64,000 nt of DNA. It comes from Ceratopteris richardii. Taxonomy: Eukaryota > Streptophyta > Polypodiopsida > Polypodiales > Pteridaceae. Numbering within the stretch: position 1 is the stretch's first letter; every line of letters starts with the position of its first letter. Shown piece by piece: positions 35,066 to 45,993 of the stretch. The translations under genes and the position numbers were made by a program. The stretch spans positions 140,183,852 through 140,247,851 of the forward strand of contig CM035439.1 in the NCBI GenBank assembly GCA_020310875.1, read 5' to 3'. Under the pieces are notes generated by a model. That model made no database searches, was not told the DNA's origin, and was given only the letters and a program-made list of their open reading frames with translations.

Positions 35066-36325
35066 GCAGAAGCTTTAGAACGCATCCGACGAATGAAATT
35101 GAGGAGACAAGGCAAAGACCCATCTACGCCTGACACTCAAGAATCTCTAGGCTATCCCATGGCCATGTGCGAGGCTTTAGGTGGACGTTCCCATAGAATA
35201 ATCGACCGACGGCCTTTTGTAACCCTAGAAGTAGGACAAGGAGAGAGTGTAAGGACAGTGAGAGCTTTAATTGACTCAGGGGCAGCCACTAGTGCAGTTC
35301 GATTGTCTTACTGCCAAGAGCTGCAATTACAAAGCAATCCTATAGAGGCATATCTCATAGGATTGGGAGGTGTGGAAACCCCTTGCATTGGTGAGGTGGA
35401 ACTTCCCCTCTACATTCAAGAGGTGCTAATGGCAGTCAAAGTGCTAGTGTGTGATGACGAGGATCTTACCGAACCTCTTGTCCTGGGCCAAGACTGGATC
35501 TATGATCATGCAGTCAGCCTCAACCTAAGAAGTGGACTTCTTCAGGCATGGGTAGGCCAAAACCACATCACGATTGAATTAAAAAATCAAGCACATAGGC
35601 CGCTAGAAGAGGCACCGAATCCTGGTCCTTCCAGGAGTCCACCTAAAATGAACCATGCTACTCTTGACCAAAGTTCTATGGTGCAAAGGATTGCCACTCA
35701 TGACAAAGGTACAGAAGTCAACAAGGAGCTCCCTTCTTTTCCAAAGAGAATTCGAGGAAAGCATGCCGGAAATAACAAGATACAGAGGAGCCCGAGGACC
35801 AAGAAGAATGAACACCAACCAGTACAATACAGAATACCCCATGGCATGAAGCAGATCTAGATACACAAAGGTGAACAACCCTCGGCTTTGGAGACAGGAT
35901 TCCAAAGAGGCATCAAGCAAGCTACAATGTCGAGGACTACAACGAAGGAGTACCCTAGACATCAATCTAGACAAACCATTTCTATTTGGGTTCCAAAGCA
36001 GTCAATGAAGGCGATCCCAAAAGCTAGACAATTATGGGTGCCCAAGACCTGCTTACTTGCTCAAATAACTTCACCTCCAATCACAAGATCAAACCAACAC
36101 TCACGAGTCCTATTGGCTTCCATCCAAAGGCAACCATCTACACTCCACACCACCACATTCTCGGTCACGCCTCGGAATGTTTGGAAATGGGTACCCAAAA
36201 GGCCCCAAACCCAACACACTCCAGTCTGCAAACCTTCACACATCATCGCCAATAAAAGCAACGATTCCAGCATCAAAGTTTGGAGACATAAACCCCATAT
36301 CAACCCCCCTGACCCACCTCTGTAA
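35066..36325 (+). pseudogene. E1 second retropepsin-like domain and W-V-P-K tail
   Basis: In frame with integrase. A helical, basic stretch (EALERIRRMKLRRQG) leads into a retropepsin-like domain: RALIDSGAATSAVR with its Asp at 35273-35275, and LVLGQDWIYDH near 35480 as the distal motif. A low-complexity tail follows with IWVPK, LWVPK and KWVPK, and a degraded copy at the TAG (35858-35860) where E5 has QIWICK. It ends NPPDPPL-stop. E5 (57288-58811) and E2 (44252-45526) have the same arrangement. The domain sits where gypsy elements normally have nothing, or a chromodomain. Whether it cleaves protein or only binds is unknown. Confidence 0.8.
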
Positions 36326-36571
36326 ATCCTTTCCCTCTGGTGTAGGTGCATTCTGAGAACATTGCACAACCACAGTATGCATCTAGGGTGAACCCTAACC
36401 TACTAACCCACTTGTACACACATCACGAACACTTCACCCACTAACCTCTAACCACTCGGAATGTCATGTTGGTATTGTGGAGGGAACACCATAACATCCT
36501 ATTTCCAATGCAATGCTAATGTGCCTCTCTCTTCTTCTAGCAGATAAGCATCAGCAACTACAAGCACTCTC
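36326..36571 (+). promoter_or_regulatory. Spacer with splice-acceptor signal before ORF3
   Basis: CTAAT (36516-36520, a branch-point match), then pyrimidines CTCTCTCTTCTTCTAG with AG at 36539-36540, then CAGATAAG and the ORF3 ATG at 36572. E2 has CTAATGTGC at 44072-44064 and TTTTGTAG/CAGAT at 44058-44048. E5 keeps CTAATGTGC at 57100-57092. This suggests ORF3 is made from a spliced RNA, as in Athila-type elements with a third ORF. The donor was not identified. Confidence 0.6.
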
Positions 36572-39500
36572 ATGGCAGACAACATGTCCGAGCTCATAGG
36601 CAGGAATAATTACTGCAGGAATAGATGTGGATAGTCTACCTGTTGATGTGCCTCCAACTGAACGACCTGTGGAGCTGCAACACCTTCAGCATATCCCGGT
36701 ACCGGATCCACCCACAGGGATCATAGAAAGAGTCCATGCCAATTCTCATTGGTTCAATGGCATGCCAGGCCCATTAGGAGAGGCCAAGTATATATGGGAG
36801 TCTAAGTGCGAGTATGACAGATCTTGGGTCAGATTCCAATTCTTCTCCAAGGAGTTTGAGACTTTACAGAACACACAGGATCTTCAGACCATATGGCAAC
36901 GTGCAGGGTTAGCTGAGTACTTCGAGGCACCATTACCCAAACCAGACCTCCTCCAATGCTACTATCTGGTCTCAACGTTACAGGCTAATGCAGAAAAGGA
37001 CAAACCAAGATCGTTTGTTCTTCCTTCCTTGTTGGGCAACAATGAGTTAAAGAGGTTTGAACTTACCTTGGAGTTGTGAGCTCTGCTTTGAATATGCACG
37101 GCACACATGTACCTTCTGAGAAGGATGCTCTCGTTCCTACTAACATGAAGGATAGGAAACTACTGAAGCTTAAAGACATGGAAGCACTCACACCAAACGT
37201 GTCCATCCCTCTCCGTATGTGCATGCAACATTTTGCTTTCCCTGGTCAAGACCGCTTCACACAACCGCACAAAAGAATTTGGTTCGCTCTCTACTTAGCG
37301 GAGACAGGTGCGTTACCAATTAAGCTTCCTGTATGGATTATAGAGCAGTTGTATGAAGCAAATAAAAGGTCTTCTAGGAAATTAGTGGTGAATGGGTGCT
37401 GTGCTATTACACGCATTATCTAACGGTGCTTAGCATACAATGTACCCATCGAACCTGCCTTAACTTGGGCACAATTACAAATGTTTAAGAAGCTAAAGAC
37501 GTCCACACATCAATCCAAGCGCATGAGGGGTTCGATCCCTTGTGTCCAGACATGTGAAGTTCTGACTACTCCTGAAGTATCGCCACGAGGGGAGGCCACT
37601 GTACCTCCCTTTACCATTAGAATACCCAGGTCTGGATCTGAAACTACGACACAAGCTGCCCCTTCGGCTCCTCCTGCTCCATCTGAATTTGAATTTGCTA
37701 CAACTGGAGATGCTGAAGGGATGGATCCCCAGGACTTCGAAGCATTCTTACAAAGTACACAACTCTCCGATGTAGAGTTTTATTCAGATACAGAAGAACA
37801 AGGCACATCTTCACAAAGAAGAAGAAAATCCATAGAAGGTCGCCATGTACATTGGAGTGACGATCAGCAAGGTCAACAACAAGGACACCTAGAAGAAGAA
37901 GGAACAGACGAAGAGGAGGCCACTGAAGCCCCAGCTTATACAGCAGAACTCCGAAGGCTGTATCAAATCATGGAACGAGTGCGATCGCAACAACTGCTCA
38001 CTGAACAGAGAAGTAGGGTACTGATGACTCAGCTGTTGGAAGAAGCAGGAGTTGACTCAGAATATAGTGAAGGTCTCTTATTAATGGCAGAAACATATGG
38101 GGTAGTAGAAGTAGTTCGGACCGCCATTAGGAGATCGCCAGTTCAATATGATCCACGAAGATTCCACACACGACCACGGTCAGGTAAAAACATCCAGATC
38201 CCCATTACAACAGCAGACCGATTATTACATCTGAACCCATTGAGACAACCTCCCAAGCAACAGAAACCGCTAGCCAAGAGCACCCAGTCACCCATGATGA
38301 ATCAACCGAGCCACTACCACCCACACCCCCACCATCGCCTCCTAGAACAGAAGTCGTGGAGATCACCTCGACCACTCAACCCACTGAACAAAACCTCATC
38401 TTCCGTACTCCCACCTCTAGTTCAACCCTATTCTCCACCTTTGAAAACCCAATCTATGAAGCAACCACCATCACTACACAATCCACCGAATCGCTCATAG
38501 AGCCTGCCCTAGGACAACCATCCCCCATCCCCTCAGCCATAGGTCATCCTGACTCTAGATCCATATTCATGGGTTTCCCTACTACCACACCACCTTTCAT
38601 GACCTCCCCGCCTCTACGACCTCAACCCCCAACCCCCATCTCTCCACTTCTCCAATCCCTCCATGCCTTCCTTGCTAGAACTTTTCAACCTAGGTCTCAA
38701 CCATTCCCTTTATTTTCAGCTCCCAACCCCACTTCTCATCTATTCACCACTCTCACACACACACCACCTACCATTCCAATGTATATGGTAGACCCCACAC
38801 TCGCATCCACTCCTGAAAGTATGGACATTTCACCACCCACGGCACCTCCCCCACCCCCCACACTTCCACCTTCTCCCATTCCCCCCCCACCAATTTCACC
38901 GACACACACATCTCCATTAGACACATCATTCACTCTTCCCCTTCCCCAATCCCCTCCCTGTGCATCCTCCATTGTACAAACCACACCATCATCCATAGGA
39001 AATGCATTAGACACCATGCTCACATGTATATCACAGTTAAGGACAGAGTACAATCAGCTCCAGCAACATAACGCACGACTGCAAGAGCACTCGGAGGTGC
39101 TACAAAATCTTCTTGCTGCAGTAGAAGAGGAGAATACTCGCCTCCATACACAATTCCAAACTTTGCAAGAGGCTCATAGTCTATTGGAAGTACAGTTGCA
39201 GAATATAGACCAAGAAGCAATACAAGTGGTAGAAGGCCATCTAAAAACACAACTAGAACGCAATTCAAGACTTCAACGAAATATGGCACTTCTTAGAAGA
39301 CACCTTGCAGCTGCTCAGGAGGAGAATCGACGCCTACAGCAACAGAACCAAGAGAACTTAGAAGCAGCCATCGAAAGCACACCAGGGGCACCCATCAACC
39401 CATCAAAGTTTCAAGCAGTGACCCCCGACAATATCAAAATCATATTGGAAGACTATGCCATGCTGCTTGAAGCACATGACCAACTATCAGAGGAACTGGG

Positions 39501-40845
39501 TCAACTGAAGCAGAAACACCAAAAAGAAACAACAGCTGCCTCTAAAACCACCTCCTCCGCCGCTTCACTTCTCACAAACTCAGAGGCCTTAAAAGATCTC
39601 CAGAAACAGGTAACCGAATTGCAAGCATGACTACTACAATATGAGAGACCACCTTCCCCTCCAGAGGCTCCACCGACGAAGAAATAGTACAAATTCCTGT
39701 GGAACAAACATTTGAAGAAGAATACGACCCACAACCCTTCCCAGGAGGTCAACAAACGGAAGAAGGTCAAGACACATTTGAAGCACCACGACCCCCATGG
39801 CTACGACAAGTGGAGGAAATCGGGAGTTCACATGAAGAGCGAACCGTCGTGCAAAATCAGGCTATGAGAGTCATAGAAGAGACTGTATTACAATCTAATT
39901 ACTTCAAAAACCTGTCGTCGAGACGCCTTATCCTCTCATCCGAACTCCAATACAGGCCCTACTATATCATTTTGGCAGATTATAACGCAGAAATACAGAG
40001 TCACAGGGAAGATACCTTCATTCGCAACCCAATTTCAACCCGAAGACCTTCCTCTAGAGGTGCAAAAAGGCAAGATCCGTCAGCCAACATGGCGGCAGAA
40101 ACTTCGTGAAACCTATCCTGAAATGCTCCGCACCTAGAACAATGCGCCATTACATCTCCTCTATAATCCATGCTATGGCCCTGTTCCACGACGCCGCTCA
40201 TGGAAAGCATTCAACATAAAGGTCCAGAATAACGCCCAATGCAAGGAATGGCTCAATTATCCATACATTGCGCCACCACAGGGACCACCGTCAGTAGCGT
40301 ACATGATGGGAACAATTCGACATTTGATGCCGCGATTGAAGCCCATGCCAGATGTGGCAGCTCAAATGATGCTTAAGATTTTAGATATGATGCAGGTAGT
40401 ATTGAAAACCTTTAGAAATGCAGCAGCACCACAGGTACGTCTACCGGGGTTTACGAATGGAAATTACGATTTGGTGTATGATATGAGCACCACCCCCAGT
40501 ATTCGTGTGGCTTACGCTTGGCATGCACGCATCAAATACCTCTCTGCATGTTACAAACAGACATTTGAAGAAATGTTCAGATCAGGTTTCTGGGAGTATC
40601 ACTCGGAGGTCTTCGCACCAAAGCCAACACACCTACTCCATCTCTTTGCTTGTGAACAAGCCATGTACTCTGAGTACTACACCACACCGCAACCAGAGGT
40701 CCCCGGTGCAATAAATTGGGATGCATTGGAAGCTGATCTAGCAAGAGGCTTAAGGATAGGAGAACACGAACTTGCCACCAATGTCATCCAACACTATATC
40801 GACCACCCGATAGAACAGAGGTCTGTCAGGGGCGACAAACGCTAG
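36572..40845 (+). pseudogene. E1 ORF3, about 1,420 codons, broken
   Basis: The ATG at 36572 (MADNMSELIG) follows the acceptor. Four parts: an N-terminal globular region (36630-37500) with FFSKEFETLQN and DRFTQPHKRIWFALYLAETG, which resembles the putative plant transposon-protein domain seen in some gypsy elements; an acidic then Pro/Ser/Thr-rich region (37560-38990); a long coiled coil (39000-39620); and a conserved C-terminal region (39760-40845) with FWEYHSEVF and MSTTPSIRVAYAW. Frameshifts fall near 36620, 37077, 38360-38500, 39650 and 40100-40300; stops include 37421 and 39628. No signal peptide or membrane span, so not a usual envelope protein. Confidence 0.78.
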
Positions 40846-40858
40846 GAAGGGGGGAGAA
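40845..40858 (+). other. E1 polypurine tract
   Basis: GGAAGGGGGGAGAA directly before the 3' LTR. The ORF3 stop (TAG 40843-40845) overlaps its start, so there is almost no 3' UTR. Confidence 0.9.
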
Positions 40859-41505
40859 TGTTGGCATACAGGTCATATGAAGAGCATACAGGTACAATAG
40901 AGCAGTCATGCACAATACGGCAACAAGGCCTAATCATTTTTTCCATGGATCATTCACAACTCAAGTGATTTTAATTACTACACAAACATTTCACAACTCA
41001 AGTGATTTTAATTACTACACAAACATTGTAAATTCCATTTTTGGTAGAATAGACTCCATTTTGTTCAAGCCGAGGAGTCCTCGAGCTTGAGGAGTATTAG
41101 AATTAGCTACATACCAATTTTCATAATTTTTAGAATCCGTTTGAGCCCTCAAATAGGCTCTAGAACCTAATTTTTAACTAGGCCGGACACTAGGTCTGGA
41201 CAAGGCCAAAGCTAGTGAGAAAACTATAAAAAGAGCTAGAGAGCTCATTTTTGAGGTAGATTGTTTGTGAATTGAGCTTATGTAAGAGACTTTTTGACTA
41301 ATGCAAAGAACTCCATTGTTCCTCTCCTTGTTCTTGCCTTGTGTGCGCGTGTGTGTGTATGTGTGTGCATGTTTGTATGCTTCTCACTCACACACTTGTG
41401 CCTTCACTTGCTCATAGTCTTCATACTAGTCCTCACGTCTCCACAGATTGACAATTATGAGGTGAATCTTCTCACGTTGGTACTCACCATTGTGCTAGAG
41501 TGACA
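40859..41505 (+). repeat. E1 3' LTR (647 bp)
   Basis: Matches 23850-24459 with about five substitutions and a 37-bp tandem duplication (CACAACTCAAGTGATTTTAA unit, about 40950-41024). TATA box near 41223-41233. The target-site duplication AAAGG follows at 41506-41510. Confidence 0.93.
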
Positions 41506-41510
41506 AAAGG

Positions 41511-44021
41511 GAATGGGGAATGGGGGTGGGAAAGTGGATGTTGTGGTGATTGTGGAAAATTGTGGTGTGCTTAAATATTGTGGTGCCACAAACGAAGTGA
41601 GGGGAGGTGCGGTAGGTGGTGATATATCCATATCGCTAGATGTGGTGTCGAGTGCGGTGACTGTGAATAGTGGTGTGATCATGGTTAAGTGTGTAGGTGT
41701 AAATACGGGATTTACAAAGGTTGACGAGTAATTTACTGAGGGGTTGTCTTGGACGGCTTGGTGGAAAGGGGAGTTACGGTGGGTCGGGGAGGTGAGACTG
41801 GGGAGAAGGTTAATGGAGGTGGGAATGGGAAAAGGGGTCTTTGAGGTGTGGGGAAGGACGGAAAGGATGGTGGGAGAATTGGATTTGATAGAAAGGTAGG
41901 TGTGCTAGGGGGTAGACTAGGTTGAGTTGGTGCGGGAATTGTGGGATGAATGGGAGTAAGGACGACTTCTGCTACTCCGCCGGAGAAGGAGGATGTTGTT
42001 CGGGGAGAAGGAGGGTGTATGGGGGAGACTGGATGGATGGGAGGTGAAGGAGGAGCGGTCGGGGTGGTAGATACTTCGACAACTATGGTGGTATGTACAG
42101 CAGTAGTTCGGGGTGGGGAGTCAACGATAATGGTGTCTTCTGCCAATGAGCTTTCAGGGACAAGATGTGCTTCCCTGGCATGTTCTGAAGATTGTCCGCC
42201 GGTGGGTACCCGAATGTATTCACCAGGTTTGGTTAGTAGACGAATTCTGCGGGGGTCATACTGCGGTAATGGTTTCCTCTGCAAATATCGTAAGGCTTCT
42301 GTGGATCCCACTGATTTGATAAGTTCTCGGAAGCCTCTGATGTATACTTCTTCGAATCCACCTGAGACAAGTTCCTGTTCTATAAGTGCCTGACTCTCTT
42401 CCTCAGTCGATTTCTTGCATGCCCAAACTTTCTCCATGGTGCGATATAGCTTCTTGATGGCTAGTGTATAAGCTGCTGCTTCAAAGGTCTCATCTTCATG
42501 TGTACTGGTGTCTCCCTGGGTATCGGTGTGCTGTCCTTCTTCATCTATCTGTCCATGCTCTTGGGATTCGTGAGTGCCCTGGCTGGCTTCGTTATCGCCT
42601 TCATCTTCGTCGGTTTCTGTTCTTTCTTCCTCAGAACTAGACACTATTTGCCCTTGTGGTTGGTCTCGGGGCGTGGTCGGGTAACTTGGCCACTCATATT
42701 CTTGAGAGAAGATCTGACCTTCTGAAAACTGAAATTCATTTGAGAAGGCATCCTGCATTTCAAAATCAAAGGTTGTATCCAGTGGCTCTGCTTCCATGTT
42801 TGGTATCGGAAAAGAGAAAGCTTCCGCACCAATAGTGGTGGGAACTTCTGCGACAGTGGTGGTCGGTTCCTGAACTGATGTTGGTTGTGAGGTAACTGCG
42901 TTGGTAGTGCCTTCCGTTACAACTGGTCTTGATAACCGTATACGAATAGGTTGTACTGTTGAAGTGGCTTCTGTTGGAGACTGCTCTGGAGATGGTTGTG
43001 GTGAGGGTGATTCTTGCACCTGAAGGTAGGGGATAGTTCCTCTCATTCACTTTCCTGCCCTTCCTTTGCTGGGCTTCCTAGCTTTCTTTGTTGTTCCCTT
43101 GAAGGCTTTCAGCTCCTCACTTGTCATTGCTCGCTCGATAGGTAAATCGTAAGCCGAACACATATATACGATGTGCGTGAGAGTGCAACATCCATTGATG
43201 ACCTTCTTTCTTTCCCATCTATGTTGGACTAAGTAGAGCTGATCAATTATCCAGCTTGCGAGATCAACTGTCTGGGGTCCAGTACATGCTAAATATAATC
43301 CAAACCATATGCGTTTGTGAGGCATTGTGAATCTGTCCTGAGCTGGAAATGCAAAATGCTGCATACATATCCGTAGTGGTTTTGAAAGCTCAGGTGTGAT
43401 CGCGGAAATCTCTTCCCACTTGGTAACGTCTCCACGTTTCATTGGCTCTGGAACCAGCCGTTCTCGTTCCATTGGAGTGTGGGTTCCATGAATCTTGATG
43501 GCAGCTCGAATCAAATCTTTAGAAAAATAAAACCGCTTATATGGCGGATCATTCACTAAGGATGGCAAAATAAAAGTGCCGGGCAGATCCTTGTTCTCTG
43601 AAGCTATCAAAGTGGTGATTAAGTAATAGCATCTATAGAAGTAGGGTTTAGGCAAAGGGTCGCTGAAATACTCTGTAAACCCTGCTCTTGCCCAAACGTG
43701 CGTTAGATCTTCCGTGTTCTATAACCCTTCGAACTCTCGTGAGAAAAACTGATATTTGCCCCAGGTACGGTCATCAAAAGTCAAATTAGCCTAAAATATA
43801 AACTCAGCATCCGCCAATGGTCCTGCAAGCCCTTGAAACCAGTGAGAATTATGATGAATCTTCTCAGTATACCCTCTAGGAGGATCGTCAATAGGCATGG
43901 GTCCTGGAAATCCCTGGAATTCTGGGGGTTGAGCCGTAGGATGGGGCTCTGCTAGTAGTTCTCCAATATTGGCCATTGGTGCACTGGGGCCAGCTTCCGA
44001 TGGTCCTTCTTCGGTTTGCAT
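41511..44021 (-). pseudogene. E2 ORF3, N-terminal half
   Basis: ATG at 44021 (MQTEEGPSEAG), about 30 bases after the AG at 44052-44051. The N-terminal globular region (43850-43080) matches E1 and E3, with FPAQDRFTMPHKRIWFGLYLACTG. It is followed by an acidic, then Pro/Thr-rich region (43046-41511) that joins in frame across E1 to 23849. TAG stops near 43796 and 43723 and TGA at 43047-43049 sit where glutamine, glutamine and arginine fit from the other copies. Confidence 0.75.
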
Positions 44022-44251
44022 GATGATTGGCGTGCTAATGGAAAGATCTGCTACAAAAGATTAGCACATTAGTATGGAAATTAATTATGATCCCATTAAA
44101 GTGAGACCGCAATCCCTTTCCATAGCCGATGTGTAACCCATGTAGCCAAGTGTTGTGATGTGATTGATGCAATGCTTCTTGCAGAACTAGTGCAAGTCTC
44201 TAGACACCTATATGTTTTCAGATATTGCATGCATTTCTTGATGAGGTGTTA
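44022..44251 (-). promoter_or_regulatory. E2 spacer with splice-acceptor signal
   Basis: The minus strand has ACTAATGTGC (branch point, 44072-44064), a second CTAAT, TTTTGTAG with AG at 44052-44051, then CAGATC and the ORF3 ATG. It has the same layout as 36510-36572 in E1 despite divergence around it. Confidence 0.6.
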
Positions 44252-45526
44252 TTACAGATGATGGTGGGTTATAGTGTGTGGATTTATACAAGGTTCAAAT
44301 GTAAGTGATTTATTACAAGGATGGAGATTAGTTGGGGTGGGAGTTATGTTAGATAAGGGGTTAGGAGAGGACTTCTGGATACGTTTCGGTATCCACTTCT
44401 TAAGAGTTTGTGATCAGGTGATAGGTTTCTGCTGAGGGACAAAAGGTGATATCGGATGTGGTGGTATTGAGGGTTGAAGAGAGTTCTGAGGGGGGTATAT
44501 TACATGGCTTGAGGGTTGAGCTATAATACACTGTTTGGGTACCCAAATCTGTGTGGGTGTGGGTCAGTTTGTAAGGTACTTCTTGGCGATCCAAATTTGT
44601 CGAATGTTTGTATTCGTAGAAGAAGGTTGAGTAGACTTTGAATACTGACTCTGCTTCTGCTGAAACTTCTTCTTGGCATTGTCTGCATTGTTGAAACTCA
44701 TCGGTGGTTTCTGTCCTTTTGGCACCCATATCTATCTCGTGCCGCTTGCTTTGTGATACTGATACTGCTGCTTTCTTTGTGTCGTCTGATATTGTCGTCG
44801 GCCTGGGTTCCTTTGCCATGGTTGACTCCTTTGTGGTTGAAGTTGAGAGGTCGGATGGACACTCTGCTTTGGAAAAGAAGGGAGGTCCAACACTTGCGAA
44901 ACCTGCCCATTAGGAAGTGCTCCATTTCGTACTATTAATCTAGGCCAGTCCACAGTAAGTGTGGAAGGATGGGCACCACAGGGTGTTTTGCCCATGTGGA
45001 CACTGATGAAGTCCACCTGACCACTGATCGTCCCCATTTGTCCGCTGATTGTGCCCATTTGACCAAGTGGTGGGGTGGGCGTCCCTTCCAATTTGTAGGA
45101 AGCCCAAGGGAAAATCTCCTGACGTCCTTCTGATTGACAATTGTCCATCGCCAAGCCCGCATGGGTTGGTGTAGACATAACGTGACTGATCTGACCAAAG
45201 ATCTTCCGGTCTTCCGTCGCATGCATTTCATATGGTCTAGGGCTACAAACCTCAGTCGTGATGCCATTAGGGAAGTCAAGCGGTATCACTCGCTTCTGAT
45301 CTAAGGTTCCAATCTGCAAGGAGCCTTGTCTAAGATTTAGGTCCACTGAGTGATCGTATAGCCAATCTTGGCCAAGGATTAGGGGTTCTATCAGGTCGTC
45401 ATCATGGCACACTAGTAGTTTCACTGTCAAGGTCACTTCGTTTATGAGGATAGGAAGGTCCACCTCACCCATGCAAGGGGTTTCCATGCCTCCTAGCCCT
45501 ATGAGGTATGCCTCAATTGGCTGCAT
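44252..45526 (-). pseudogene. E2 second protease remnant and W-V-P-K tail
   Basis: The distal half of the second retropepsin-like domain is kept (IEAYLIGLGG, PLILGQDWLYDH near 45370). About 200 bp holding the D-S-G half are deleted between LRRQG (45545) and 45526. The tail, read across frameshifts, still shows IWVPK (near 44730), IWIAK (near 44590), IWVPK (near 44540) and KWIPK (near 44393), then a PCINP-type ending similar to E5. Retention of the four motifs in a diverged copy supports their importance. Confidence 0.7.
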
Positions 45527-45531
45527 TTCTA

Positions 45532-45993
45532 TTAGTTATAATGTTCTCTCCCTAGTCCTTGTCTTCTTAGCTTCATGCACTTAATGCGTTCTATAGCTTC
45601 TGCCTGAGCTTCAACTCGTATTCTATTTTCTTCCTCCTTACGCTTCTTTTCCAACGTGAGTCGTCTAAGCATATCCTCAGTAAGAGGTTCCTGATATAAC
45701 TTGACTCTACAGCCACTAATGTAATTAGGCATTATGTCTCCTTCTAAGGTGGCTAATTGTACTGCTCCACTTGTTGAGAGTCTATTAATGATCATAGGTC
45801 CATAACCTCGCTTTTCTAGCTTCCCTGCGTGCTGTTTCAGCGTATATACTAGGACTAAATCTCCTTCTTTTAAGCCTTTATCTTTCACATGTGCATCAAA
45901 ATATGCTTTCTATCGCTTCTTTGCTGCGTATATTCTTGCTACTGCTCTCAGCCTGGTTTCTCCTAATCGTTCCAAGTCCATTATTCTTGCTGA
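45532..45993 (-). pseudogene. E2 integrase C-terminal end
   Basis: Matches the end of E1 integrase: ARIMDLERLGETRLRA, YFDAHVKDKGLKEGDLVLVYTLKQH, YGPMIINRLSTSGAVQLATLEGD, then the basic helix into protease 2. A TAG near 45915 stands where the other copies have Q. Homology stops at 45993. Confidence 0.82.

Larger units (their letters stand above)
23850..41505 (+). mobile_element. E1, complete 17.7-kb Ty3/gypsy element with extra domains
   Basis: A full-length plus-strand element with LTRs 23850-24459 and 40859-41505 and target-site duplication AAAGG (23845-23849 and 41506-41510), inserted in E2 ORF3. The order is LTR, tRNA-Asp PBS, long leader with hairpin-forming array, gag, protease, RT, RNase H, duplicated H2C2 modules, integrase core, second protease-like domain, W-V-P-K tail, splice-acceptor signal, ORF3, PPT, LTR. 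Without the TRIM it is about 16.8 kb, long for a plant gypsy element. The tRNA-Asp PBS and env-position third ORF resemble the Athila/Tat branch; that placement is inference. Coding regions carry many stops and indels. Confidence 0.95.
21262..45993 (-). mobile_element. E2, tRNA-Asp-type Ty3/gypsy element, 3' half only, split by E1
   Basis: Minus-strand element: 3' LTR 21262-21910, PPT, ORF3 (split between 21911-23849 and 41511-44021 by E1), splice-acceptor spacer, protease 2 with W-V-P-K tail, and the end of integrase up to 45993. There it breaks and plus-strand E3 begins. Its gag, RT and most of integrase are not attached. It belongs to the same family as E1 but is clearly diverged in ORF3. 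Confidence 0.85.

Noticed and set aside
36572..40845. ORF3 as a retroviral envelope gene
   Set aside because: It has env position and likely splicing, but no signal peptide, transmembrane segment or fusion-peptide-like stretch. It is rich in coiled coil and proline instead.
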